The position numbers and the translations under genes are program-made. A stretch of 20,646 bases of DNA, from NCBI GenBank assembly GCA_031296345.1, contig JARLFW010000047.1, positions 1-20,646 on the forward strand, given 5' to 3'. Below are positions 13,394 to 20,646 of this stretch, piece after piece. Each line of letters opens with the position of its first letter. Within the stretch, counting starts at the first letter, position 1. The notes beneath the pieces are model-generated. The model had not been told where the DNA came from, did no database searches, and saw only the letters and a program-made list of their open reading frames with translations. Origin of the DNA: Nitrosotalea sp. (GTDB lineage Archaea; Thermoproteota; Nitrososphaeria; Nitrososphaerales; Nitrosopumilaceae).

Positions 13394-15877
13394 GTGAAGG
13401 ATATCCATCCAATACACTATGATATAGAATTTGAGCCAGACTTTAAGAAATTCACATTCAAGGGAACAGAAAAGATATCAATTCGAGTATCAAGATCAGC
13501 AAGTAAAATAGTTCTACATGCTGCAGAACTTGAAATAAAAAAGTGTCAAATATCTTGGAATGGAAGAGAGATAAAGCCAAAGATACAACTTGATGCAAAA
13601 ACAGAGCAATTAATCATCACATTACCTCAAAAAATATCAGGTACCGCAATTCTCTCAATTGATTTCATAGGACAACTAAATGACAAGCTAGTAGGATTCT
13701 ATAGAAGCAAGTACAAGTATAAAGGAAAAGAAAAACATCTTGCAACTACTCAATTTGAGGCAGCCGACGCACGAAGAGCATTTCCTTGTTGGGATGAACC
13801 AGAGGCCAAGGCAACATTTGATGTCTCTCTTCTAGTTGACAACAACCATACCGCAATTTCAAACATGCCAGTAATATCAAAGAAAAAGACAGGGCTAAAG
13901 ACACTATACAGGTTTGATACCACTCCAATAATGTCTACATATCTCCTCTATCTTGCAGTAGGAGAATTCGAATACATTTCAAGCAAGTCTGGTAAGACAT
14001 TGATACGAGTAATCACAACATATGGAAAGAAGCATCAAGGAAAATTATCATTAGAATTTACAAAACAATTCCTTTCATATTTTGAAAAATATTTCAAAAT
14101 TAAATATCCATTACCCAAGCTTGACATGATTGCAATACCTGACTTTGCGTCAGGGGCAATGGAAAATTGGGGGGCAATTACATTTAGAGAGACAATACTA
14201 TTGTATGATCCAAAGACATCATCGACTGAAACAAAACAACACATTGCAGAAGTCATCGCACATGAGATAGCACACCAATGGTTTGGCAATTTGGTCACAA
14301 TGAAATGGTGGAATGATCTATGGCTCAATGAGAGTTTTGCCACATTCATGGCAACAAAGGCAGTTGATACAATATATCCAGAGTGGGACTTTTGGGATCA
14401 GTTTCTCATTTCAGAGATGACAGGTGGACTAAGTCTTGATTCTTTAAAATCATCACATCCAATTGATGTTCCAGTAAAAAGTCCTGCAGATGTTCGACAG
14501 ATATTTGATGAAATTAGTTACAACAAGGGTGGTTGTGTATTAATGATGCTTGAAAATTTTATCGGAGAAGATAATTTCCAAAAAGGATTGCATGGTTACC
14601 TCAAAAAACATGAATATGCTAATGCAACAACAGAAGATCTTTGGAACTCATTGGGTTCAATATCAAGACAACCAGTAAGACAGATGATGAACACATGGGT
14701 AAGACAGATAGGATATCCAGTCATTGAGGCACAGGTAAAAGATTCAAAATTAAGATTATCCCAGAGAAAGTTTCTCTTAGAAGATAACGGAAAGACAAAA
14801 CGAGGGAATTGGATAATTCCACTCTCTGTTAGAATTGGCGACAAGGTAGTTAGCAAACTAATGAAAGGACGGGTGACAATCCCCTACAAGGCAGATTGGT
14901 TCAAGGTAAACGATGGTCAAAAGGGATTTTATCGAGTAAAATATGATGAAACTGCTCTAGAATCACTTGGAAAGAGAGTTGAAGAAAAGGCAATATCAAA
15001 TGTTGATCGATGGAGCATTCACCATGATCTATTTGCATTGTGTGTTTCAAACCAAATATCATTCAAGAATTATTTGGACTTTGTAAGACATTACGAGGAT
15101 GAAGATGATTATGTTGTTTTATCAGATATCATAGGTAGTTTGAACTTTTTCTATACAATATTATCAAAAGAAGAAGTTTGGCAAGAGATTAAAGAATTTA
15201 ATCAAGATTTCTTTAACAAGGTATTTTCAAGGCTTGGATGGGACACAGTCAAGGGAGAAAAACCAACAACTTCACTTCTTCGTGGACAAATAATTAGCTC
15301 ACTTGGAAGAGTGGGAGATGAAAAAATAATTTCAGAAGCGAAATCAAGATTTTCTAATCTATTAAAAACTGGACAGTTGAATCCAGATCTACGTGGTCCA
15401 ATCTATTCCATAATAGCATGGAGTGGCAACGCTTCTACATATCAAAAAATACTTGGTTTGTATCGTAAAGCACCAACACAGGAGGAAATGGTCAGATTAT
15501 TAAGCTCACTTGCAAACTTTCAAGACAAAAAGTTACTATCAAAAACACTTTCATTTACACTTTCAAAAGAGGTCAGAACACAAAACCTATTCCAGCCTAT
15601 TGCAAGGATGGTAACAAACCCACAAGGAAAAGAACTTGTTTGGCCATGGATAAAGCAAAATTGGAAGGGAATTGTATCAAGATTTGGAGTTGGAAATCCA
15701 CTTCTTAATAGAATAATTGGTAGTGTTTCAATCGAAGCAGACTTGGAAAAGGAAAAAGAGATCAAGAAATTCTTTACAAAACATCATGTTCCTGGTACTG
15801 AAATGAAACTTGCTCAAACCTTGGAGAGAATAAGAATTCATGCAAAGTTTATCCAAAGTGTAAGAAAAGAATTTTAG
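13394..15877 (+). CDS. M1-family zinc aminopeptidase (tricorn-interacting-factor F2/F3-like)
   Basis: The 827-residue metallopeptidase removes N-terminal residues from peptides, probably finishing degradation of peptides made by the proteasome. Visible motifs are the substrate-anchoring GAMENWGAI (254-262), the zinc site H290-E-I-A-H294 with E313 in WLNESFAT, and the catalytic Tyr Y376 in ISYNKGG. The N-terminal beta domain (1-about 200), thermolysin-like catalytic domain (to about 430), small beta domain and C-terminal helical domain (about 520-827) are all present at normal length. No signal peptide is seen, so it is cytosolic. The GTG start is 28 bases after a TATA box and places IHPIHYDIEFEPDF at the usual N-terminus. 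Confidence 0.96.
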   Translation: MKDIHPIHYDIEFEPDFKKFTFKGTEKISIRVSRSASKIVLHAAELEIKKCQISWNGREIKPKIQLDAKTEQLIITLPQKISGTAILSIDFIGQLNDKLVGFYRSKYKYKGKEKHLATTQFEAADARRAFPCWDEPEAKATFDVSLLVDNNHTAISNMPVISKKKTGLKTLYRFDTTPIMSTYLLYLAVGEFEYISSKSGKTLIRVITTYGKKHQGKLSLEFTKQFLSYFEKYFKIKYPLPKLDMIAIPDFASGAMENWGAITFRETILLYDPKTSSTETKQHIAEVIAHEIAHQWFGNLVTMKWWNDLWLNESFATFMATKAVDTIYPEWDFWDQFLISEMTGGLSLDSLKSSHPIDVPVKSPADVRQIFDEISYNKGGCVLMMLENFIGEDNFQKGLHGYLKKHEYANATTEDLWNSLGSISRQPVRQMMNTWVRQIGYPVIEAQVKDSKLRLSQRKFLLEDNGKTKRGNWIIPLSVRIGDKVVSKLMKGRVTIPYKADWFKVNDGQKGFYRVKYDETALESLGKRVEEKAISNVDRWSIHHDLFALCVSNQISFKNYLDFVRHYEDEDDYVVLSDIIGSLNFFYTILSKEEVWQEIKEFNQDFFNKVFSRLGWDTVKGEKPTTSLLRGQIISSLGRVGDEKIISEAKSRFSNLLKTGQLNPDLRGPIYSIIAWSGNASTYQKILGLYRKAPTQEEMVRLLSSLANFQDKKLLSKTLSFTLSKEVRTQNLFQPIARMVTNPQGKELVWPWIKQNWKGIVSRFGVGNPLLNRIIGSVSIEADLEKEKEIKKFFTKHHVPGTEMKLAQTLERIRIHAKFIQSVRKEF

Positions 15878-15897
15878 ATAACAAATTATTACTTAGA

Positions 15898-15911
15898 TTT
15901 TTATAATTTAG
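15898..15911 (+). promoter_or_regulatory. TATA box for the antiporter gene
   Basis: TTTTTATAATTTAG is centred about 24 bases before the ATG at 15928, consistent with a leaderless transcript. Confidence 0.6.
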
Positions 15912-15927
15912 ATACTAGAGTCAAAAG

Positions 15928-17193
15928 ATGTCCGAATTAAGTCTGGGTCACATTTTATCAGATGAGTATTTAATTCCAGTCTTTCTTGTAACAATCTTTC
16001 TTGCTACCCTGATTGCAACAAAAGTAAAGATTCCTTATACAATGATTCTTGTAGGTATTGGAATTTCAATTTCAGTTCTGGATTTTACAGGTCATGGCAT
16101 TCCAAACATTTCAGGATTCAAGGTAGACCCAAAATTGATACTATACTTTGTCATTCCACCTCTAATTTTTGAAGCGATGATGAGAATAGATCGTGAACAC
16201 TTCAAGACAGTCAGAATATCATCATTATTGTTATCTACAGTTGGAGTCGGAGTTGCAACTATAGTTGGCGGACTATTACTATCATATCTTGCAGGACTGC
16301 CAACAATTGTTGCATTTGCTTTTGCTGCATTAATTGCTCCAACTGATGCAGCAATTGTAATTGAAGTTTTCAAGAGAGTAAAAGTTCCAAGTCAACTTGC
16401 TACACTGATGCAATCAGAAGCTAGTTTCAATGATGCAGCTGGAGCAATCATATTTTCTTCAATCATAGCTATATCAGTAGCTCAAGGATCATTACTCTCA
16501 CCAAGTACTTCGGCTTCAATTAATGTCAACATTTTAGAAACAATTGGGCAATTTGCCATCATATTCTTTGGAGGAATTGCAATTGGAATAGGACTTGCTG
16601 CAGGTTCACAATTTTTACACAGATTATTAGAAGAGCCATTTTCTGAAACCGCACTTTCGGTAGCAGTACTTTTTGGCTCTGTCGTAATTGCAAATTCACT
16701 TGGTCTCTCAGGCCTTGTTGCAGCAGCTGCTGCAGGATTATGGTTTGGAGTGATTATGAGAAAGCCTCACATCATAAGTGAAAGAGTAAGAGCGTACACA
16801 GCTAACTTTTGGGAGATGATTGCATTCTTTGCAAACTCTGTTGCATTTTTGTATCTAGGATTGAGCATGGATATTGTCAGAATAGGACAAAATTTACCTC
16901 TAATTGCACTTGCAGTGATCATAGTATTGGCAGCTAGAGCAGCATCCACTTATCCAATACTTGCAGCAACTAATCGATTTACTAAAGAAAAAACAATAGG
17001 AACGTGGAGGCATGTAGTCATGATAGGGGGAATGAGAGGAGCACTTTCGGTTGCACTTGTTGCGACTCTTCCTGAGAGCGAATTCAAAGAGATACTAAAG
17101 ACCATAACATTTGGAGTAGTTCTATCTTCTTTAATAATCCAATATCCAGTTCTTTCAAGATATATCAAAAAGGTATTTCCTGAAACAATATAA
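15928..17193 (+). CDS. Na+/H+ antiporter, CPA1 (NhaP-like) family
   Basis: The 421-residue polytopic membrane protein has about 12-13 hydrophobic helices. It carries CPA1 signatures: FVIPPLIFEAMMRID (about 74-88), the unwound helix ALIAPTDAAIVIEVFK (134-149) and the ion-binding SEASFNDAAGAIIFSS (163-178), with the Asn-Asp pair N168-D169 typical of electroneutral exchangers. GGMRGALSVALVATLP (about 366-381) carries the conserved Arg near the dimer or ion path. There is no long C-terminal regulatory domain; the protein ends shortly after the last helix. It would exchange Na+ or K+ for H+ and contribute to pH and salt homeostasis. It appears to be a single-gene unit. Confidence 0.93.
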   Translation: MSELSLGHILSDEYLIPVFLVTIFLATLIATKVKIPYTMILVGIGISISVLDFTGHGIPNISGFKVDPKLILYFVIPPLIFEAMMRIDREHFKTVRISSLLLSTVGVGVATIVGGLLLSYLAGLPTIVAFAFAALIAPTDAAIVIEVFKRVKVPSQLATLMQSEASFNDAAGAIIFSSIIAISVAQGSLLSPSTSASINVNILETIGQFAIIFFGGIAIGIGLAAGSQFLHRLLEEPFSETALSVAVLFGSVVIANSLGLSGLVAAAAAGLWFGVIMRKPHIISERVRAYTANFWEMIAFFANSVAFLYLGLSMDIVRIGQNLPLIALAVIIVLAARAASTYPILAATNRFTKEKTIGTWRHVVMIGGMRGALSVALVATLPESEFKEILKTITFGVVLSSLIIQYPVLSRYIKKVFPETI

Positions 17194-17245
17194 GAATCAA
17201 GAAACTAGATAACGAATTTGTAGATCGGAAAACTATTCAATATAA

Positions 17246-17265
17246 TTTTTAAAAACAATAATTGT
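17246..17265. terminator. AT-rich symmetrical element between convergent genes
   Basis: TTTTTAAAAA (17246-17255) followed by the palindrome ACAATAATTGT (17255-17265) lies between the antiporter and ppk2 stops. T runs exist on both strands, so it may terminate both transcripts. The rest of 17194-17293 shows nothing recognisable. Confidence 0.4.
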
Positions 17266-17293
17266 AAATAATTTAAGGAGATAATTATCAGAA

Positions 17294-18166
17294 TTATTTC
17301 TTTGTCAATAATTTTTTGAATGATTGTAATTCTTGTCGACGTTTTGCATCAGTCTTAGGATAAGTCATATTGAGATCCTTAAGTGTATCAAGAATAATCT
17401 GTGAAATTATCAACCTTGAATTCTCTTTGTCATCAGCAGGAACAACATACCATGGAGCATTAGAAGTGCTTGTTGCACTAAGACAATCATCATAAGCATC
17501 CATGTAATTGTGCCAGAATTTTCTCTCTTCAATATCAGCAAGGCTAAATTTCCAGTTCTTTTCTTGTGCATCAATACGTTGGAGAAAACGCTTTTGTTGC
17601 TCATCCTTTGAAATATGAAGGAAAAATTTAATGATTCTAGTTCCATTTCGATAGAGATGTTTTTCCAAATCTATAATAGAATTATACCTATCTTGCCAAA
17701 TGGTTTTCTTGTCAAGTGTTCCATCAGGAAGCCCTTGACTTGACAGTATCTCAGGATGCACACGAACAATCAGTACTTCCTCATAATAGGAACGATTGAA
17801 GATACCAATTCGTCCGCGTTCTGGTAGGCAGTGAGTTGTGCGCCAGAGAAAATCATGTTCTAGTTCCTCAGCACTAGGATGTTTAAAACTAAATACTTGA
17901 CATCCTTGTGGATTGACACCAGACATTACATGCTTGATGGCACCATCTTTTCCTGAAGCATCCATCCCTTGAAAGATTATCAAAAAAGAATACTGATTAG
18001 ATGCATATAGAAGACTTTGTAGAGAACTCATCTCTTGGATGTGTTCTGTAAGGATTTGATGATACTGCTCTTTTGACTTGTATGCGAGGGGAACATTTGT
18101 AGGGCATTTTTTAAGTTTGACCTTTTTCCCTGGCTTGACACGAAAATCTTTGGAGTTTATTTTCAT
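17294..18166 (-). CDS. ppk2: Polyphosphate kinase 2 family (polyphosphate:nucleotide phosphotransferase)
   Basis: The 290-residue single-domain PPK2 transfers phosphate between polyphosphate and nucleotides. It shows Walker A G67-M-D-A-S-G-K-D74 in the PPK2 form, the lid and Walker B region [17 protein letters not shown] (114-130) and RVHPE (135-139), and a basic region KYYRNGTR-like ([17 protein letters not shown] at about 171-187). Length matches one-domain PPK2 enzymes. Whether it prefers AMP, ADP or GDP cannot be told from these motifs. The ATG at 18166 is about 30 bases from TAGATAAATC on the minus strand. A soluble cytoplasmic enzyme likely to link polyphosphate stores to nucleotide pools. 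Confidence 0.94.
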   Translation of the reverse strand: MKINSKDFRVKPGKKVKLKKCPTNVPLAYKSKEQYHQILTEHIQEMSSLQSLLYASNQYSFLIIFQGMDASGKDGAIKHVMSGVNPQGCQVFSFKHPSAEELEHDFLWRTTHCLPERGRIGIFNRSYYEEVLIVRVHPEILSSQGLPDGTLDKKTIWQDRYNSIIDLEKHLYRNGTRIIKFFLHISKDEQQKRFLQRIDAQEKNWKFSLADIEERKFWHNYMDAYDDCLSATSTSNAPWYVVPADDKENSRLIISQIILDTLKDLNMTYPKTDAKRRQELQSFKKLLTKK

Positions 18167-18266
18167 CTTGTTTGATAGATAAAGATCTTGGATTTATCTA
18201 ATTCACTACTTTTATAGTAAAATAAAACATTAAACAGCACATCAAGGGTCTTTCAAATATAGGAAA
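18167..18266. promoter_or_regulatory. Divergent promoter region, ppk2 / TPR gene
   Basis: Minus-strand TAGATAAATC (18200-18191) is about 30 bases from the ppk2 ATG. For the plus strand, ACATTAAAC (18227-18235) is about 34 bases before the ATG at 18267, and a stronger TTTATAG lies further away at 18211-18217. Confidence 0.45.
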
Positions 18267-18365
18267 ATGAGTTCAGATAAAACATCGGCCCAAAAAATGA
18301 TTCTAGAAGGTATCAGTTATGCCAAGCTTAAAAAACACAAAGATGCAATATCATTTTTTGACTAG
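18267..18365 (+). pseudogene. 5' end of the TPR gene, cut off by an in-frame TAG at codon 33
   Basis: An ATG at 18267 begins MSSDKTSAQKMILEGISYAKLK, then KHKDAISFFD followed by TAG (18363-18365) and, in the same frame, ALKLETENIEALYNKG. This is one continuous TPR helix pair apart from the stop. The neighbouring repeat reads NKDAISCFEKIIEYK, so the TAG stands where Lys is expected; AAG to TAG is a one-base change. Either the gene is disrupted and translation starts later, or there is a sequencing error or suppression. Confidence 0.7.
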
Positions 18366-18413
18366 GCCTTAAAGCTTGAAACAGAAAACATTGAAGCACT
18401 TTACAACAAAGGA

Positions 18414-19109
18414 ATGTCTTTGTTAGAGATTAAGAAAAACAAGGATGCAATATCATGCTTTGAGAAAATAATCGAATACAAACATGATCATGTTGACGCA
18501 CTAAATAATTTGGGAAATCAGTATGCCGAATTGCAACAATTTGAAAAAGCAGTTACATATTATGACAGAGCATTAGCAAGTGATTCCAATTACATTCCAG
18601 CATTATATAATAAAGGAATTGCAATAAGTAGACTTGAGAAATATGATGATGCGCTTGACTGTTTGAATAAGGTATTAAATAAAGAGCCAGAAAATATACA
18701 AGCTATATACTACAAGGGAATGGTTCTAGGTAAACAAAAAAAATATGAAGACGCAATATCTTTTCTGGATAAATTTCTAGAAAGAGAACTAAAAGATAAT
18801 GAAGTGTTATTTCATAACGAGGTACTTTATGAGGCATTATTTTACAAGGCAACTGATTTATCTGAGCTTGGAAGACATCAAGATGCAATACTGATCTTCG
18901 ATAAAATACTAAAAGAATTTCCAAAAAATGGTACTATAATTTATGCAAAAGCAAGAAGTAAGGCTCAACTTGGTGAAGATAGTGATGCGCTAATTCTTCT
19001 CGCACAGGCAATCTCTCACTATGGTAAAACCATAAAGAAATGGGCGGTCAAAGATTCTTCATTCGATAAACTAAAAGGGGATCCCAAATTCAAGACTATA
19101 GTGAAATAA
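18414..19109 (+). CDS. TPR-repeat protein (N-terminus lost behind an amber codon)
   Basis: The open part (231 residues from the ATG at 18414) consists of tandem tetratricopeptide repeats of about 34 residues: NKDAISCFEKII, FEKAVTYYDRALASDSNYIP, YDDALDCLNKVLNKEPENIQ, YEDAISFLDKFLE and HQDAILIFDKILKEFPKN. It ends with the KWAVKDSSFDKLKGDPKFK motif typical of archaeal TPR proteins. TPR arrays bind peptides or scaffold complexes. The natural start is 18267 (see preceding entry), and the same frame is open from 18366. The ATG at 18414 has only AAAGGA directly before it, a poorly spaced ribosome site. A small internal duplication, NEVLFH followed by NEVLYE, lengthens one repeat. It is followed one base later by the SHOCT gene, so the two form an operon. 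Confidence 0.8.
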   Translation: MSLLEIKKNKDAISCFEKIIEYKHDHVDALNNLGNQYAELQQFEKAVTYYDRALASDSNYIPALYNKGIAISRLEKYDDALDCLNKVLNKEPENIQAIYYKGMVLGKQKKYEDAISFLDKFLERELKDNEVLFHNEVLYEALFYKATDLSELGRHQDAILIFDKILKEFPKNGTIIYAKARSKAQLGEDSDALILLAQAISHYGKTIKKWAVKDSSFDKLKGDPKFKTIVK

Positions 19110-19110
19110 A

Positions 19111-19410
19111 ATGTCTGAAGATATACTAAAAACCGTCAAGAATTTGCTGACATCTGGCAAGGGAGATTCAAAGAGACTAAGAGAAATAGTTGAGATTATA
19201 AAAAAAGGAGAGCCTGTTGTCATGTCAGATTATAGATACGTCCAATCGTTGACCGAATCTTCAAAAGGCGTAGAAGGAGAGCAACCCCCAAGTGTCAAAC
19301 CAAGTAAAAATGATGAGTCATTAGAACTACTTCGGGTCAGACTTGCAGAAGGTCAGATAACAGTTGAGCAGTTCAGGGAACTCAAGAAAGCGCTTACAGA
19401 AGACGAATAA
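19111..19410 (+). CDS. Protein with shared N-terminal module and C-terminal SHOCT domain
   Basis: This 99-residue soluble protein has two parts. Residues 1-47 (MSEDILKTVKNLL, GDSKRLREIVEII, YRYVQSL) align with the N-terminus of the membrane-anchored protein at 6824-7618, about 40 percent identical by eye, with M-S-E-D, G-D-x-x-R-L and Y-V-x-S-L retained. After a Lys/Pro/Ser linker, residues 70-96 (LELLRVRLAEGQITVEQFRELKKAL in two helices) form a SHOCT domain, a short oligomerisation or tail domain. The ATG follows the TPR stop by one base, indicating translational coupling. Role unknown; probably a partner of the TPR protein. Confidence 0.8.
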   Translation: MSEDILKTVKNLLTSGKGDSKRLREIVEIIKKGEPVVMSDYRYVQSLTESSKGVEGEQPPSVKPSKNDESLELLRVRLAEGQITVEQFRELKKALTEDE

Positions 19411-19411
19411 A

Positions 19412-19464
19412 AGAAGAAATCCTTCTTAAATCTTAAATTCAAAAATACCTGAACATATTTCAGG
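19412..19464 (+). terminator. Two small hairpins downstream of the SHOCT gene
   Basis: AAGAAG/CTTCTT (19412-19428, 5-base loop) lies just after the stop, and CCTGAA/TTCAGG (19448-19464, loop CATAT) follows. They may mark the end of the TPR-SHOCT transcript. No long T run follows either. Confidence 0.35.
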
Positions 19465-19530
19465 ATTGAAATTGGAACAGAATCAATATCATGTCTATAA
19501 CTATCAAGTATGGACTTTACAATCTTGCAC

Positions 19531-19542
19531 TATATGGTTAAA
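19531..19542 (+). promoter_or_regulatory. TATA-like element for the tubulin-like gene
   Basis: TATATGGTTAAA ends 34 bases before the TTG at 19577, implying a leader of about 10-20 bases. A tandem GTTCCAGTTCCA lies between them (19550-19561). A 16-codon ATG frame at 19491-19541 is not convincing as a gene. Confidence 0.4.
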
Positions 19543-19576
19543 GAGACAAGTTCCAGTTCCAAATAGTGATTAGACT

Positions 19577-20646
19577 TTGTCAAAATTTGCCCCATTACCA
19601 CCAGCGCCGGTCATCATGACATGTTTTGGTCATTGTGGAATTGGTCTTGGTGCAGAAACATATCGAAGATTATTAATCGATGTTGGAGCAGATCCTCTCA
19701 AACCAACCTTAAAGGGGGAAAAAGATGAATCACGTATACTCAAGAGATATGGAAGCACGATTCTTCGATTTCCAAATGCATATGGCGGAAGCGAGATTCC
19801 ATTAATTCCAAGAGCATTATTAATCGATCTTGACCCAAGAGCCGCGAATCTGATATTACAATCATATCCAGATCTTTTTGCACTAAGAGACAAGCATGTG
19901 ATATCAGGAGCAGGCGGTGCTGCAAGAAATTGGGCAGAAGGTCGTACAAGATTCATCAAAGAAGTAAGTACAAAATATGATATGCAAAAACAACTTGCCA
20001 GTCTTTCTCCAGAACCAGTAAGAGGTTTTACGATTCCATTTGCAATGGGGGGTGGTACTGGTGCCTCATTTGCTAGTGCATTTATGCAATACATTAAAAG
20101 AGATACAAAAGAGCATGCAACAATTGCATCATTTGGATTATTACCAGAGTTTGGATGGGATCCAGTAATTTTAGAAGCATCGGCTATTAACATTGTAATG
20201 AATCTAGAACACCAGATAAAATATAGTGACTGTTCAATTCTATTTTCAAATAAAAGACTAAGAGAATTAGCACAAAGACATGAGAAAAGACTAGAAAAAA
20301 TGTCATCAATTATAGATGATCTTCCAAAGGAGCATGAAGTGGGGTGGAAGGATTACAGAGGAATGAACTTGATTGCAGCAAATGCAATGTCCATGTTTGT
20401 TGCATCCTTTGCAAGAGAAACAGAATGGGACATGTCAAACTATAGAACGTGGCTTGCAACAAAGAGGCCAAGATTTGCAATTACTTGGGTAATTCCAGTA
20501 ATTCCAGAAGAAAGACAATGGGGAGCTGATTTGACTGGCACCAAACATAACACAATGGAAGGAATTGTGGAACACATCAATAAGAAAGAGGATGCGGTAT
20601 TGTTTGATATTGATGAAAACGATATAAGAGACAAGGGCGGACCTAA
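19577..20646 (+). CDS. Tubulin/FtsZ-superfamily GTPase, tubulin-like N-domain, cut by window end
   Basis: At least 356 residues are visible. Nucleotide-fold motifs follow tubulin order and spacing: CFGHCGIGLGAETY (16-29, tubulin G-Q-C-G-N-Q-I-G), PRALLIDLDP (78-87, tubulin R-A-x-L-V-D-L-E-P), GAGGAARNWAEG (111-122, tubulin G-A-G-x-N-W-A-K-G) and the glycine-rich T4 loop MGGGTGAS (157-164). The gap between the first Gly motif and T4 is about 140 residues, close to tubulin (about 130) and unlike FtsZ (about 85). Deviations: T4 lacks its last Gly, and the T7 segment (around TEWDMSNYR, 282-290) lacks the N-x-D-x-x-D/E catalytic pattern. Thaumarchaea are known to carry divergent FtsZ-like proteins, and artubulins were described in Nitrosoarchaeum; I cannot decide which this is. 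The start is TTG at 19577, directly after an in-frame stop; an ATG at 19616 would begin just before the motif. Confidence 0.85.
   Translation, partial: MSKFAPLPPAPVIMTCFGHCGIGLGAETYRRLLIDVGADPLKPTLKGEKDESRILKRYGSTILRFPNAYGGSEIPLIPRALLIDLDPRAANLILQSYPDLFALRDKHVISGAGGAARNWAEGRTRFIKEVSTKYDMQKQLASLSPEPVRGFTIPFAMGGGTGASFASAFMQYIKRDTKEHATIASFGLLPEFGWDPVILEASAINIVMNLEHQIKYSDCSILFSNKRLRELAQRHEKRLEKMSSIIDDLPKEHEVGWKDYRGMNLIAANAMSMFVASFARETEWDMSNYRTWLATKRPRFAITWVIPVIPEERQWGADLTGTKHNTMEGIVEHINKKEDAVLFDIDENDIRDKGGP

Noticed and set aside
18363..18365. TAG as a pyrrolysine codon
   Set aside because: No pyl genes are in the window, the lineage is not known to use pyrrolysine, and the position is an ordinary TPR surface residue. 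A mutation or error is simpler.
19491..19541. 16-codon ATG frame upstream of the tubulin-like gene
   Set aside because: Too short, overlaps the TATA element, and no supporting signal.
19630..20193. Minus-strand open frame of 187 codons
   Set aside because: It lies entirely opposite the tubulin-like gene, whose motifs are unmistakable. The long antisense frame follows from codon bias.
1..20646. CRISPR arrays, insertion sequences, rRNA or tRNA genes
   Set aside because: No regularly spaced repeats, transposase frames with terminal repeats, or conserved RNA gene signatures were seen on reading both strands.

Overview
The window looks like a low-GC, ammonia-oxidising-type thaumarchaeon (Nitrosopumilales-like). 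Supporting signs are two transcription factor B (TFB) genes within 7 kb, a VAT/Cdc48 AAA ATPase, DUF6659-like and ArnR1-type winged-helix proteins, a tubulin/FtsZ-superfamily protein, and many TATA boxes placed 24-30 bases before start codons (leaderless transcription, often from TTG or GTG). This assignment is inferred from gene content only. I found no rRNA, tRNA, CRISPR array or insertion sequence.

Layout. 1-1129: a TFB reading frame open at the left edge and carrying an unusual internal junction, then a small HNH-like protein. 1143-3749: Cdc48/VAT diverging from a small conserved protein. 3746-5334: four minus-strand genes (two very small proteins missed by ordinary length cut-offs, a Trp/Ala-rich protein and a MarR regulator) ending at a perfect operator-like palindrome. 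5398-6627: a winged-helix protein convergent with a second, complete TFB. 6824-7890: a membrane-anchored protein with an extracytoplasmic domain and a short charged protein. 8093-9794: a cbtB-cbtA cobalt-transport operon divergent from a DUF4443-like regulator. 9857-12845: small single genes (hotdog thioesterase, SRPBCC protein, membrane or secreted cysteine proteins, DUF6659, UPF0235). 12861-18166: a DedA-type membrane protein, an M1 aminopeptidase, an NhaP-type antiporter and PPK2. 18267-19410: a TPR gene interrupted by an in-frame TAG, followed by a SHOCT protein. 19577 to the right edge: a tubulin-like GTPase, cut by the window.

How the genes relate. Most are single transcription units with their own TATA box. 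The best supported functional links are cbtB-cbtA with the divergent regulator, the TPR-SHOCT pair (one base apart), and the MarR gene with the palindrome at its own start. A roughly 50-residue N-terminal module is shared by the proteins at 6824-7618 and 19111-19410. The observations most worth following up are the tubulin-like protein with an altered T7 loop, the TFB cyclin-repeat junction at 1-70, the amber codon in the TPR gene, and the Cys-rich N-terminal extension of Cdc48.
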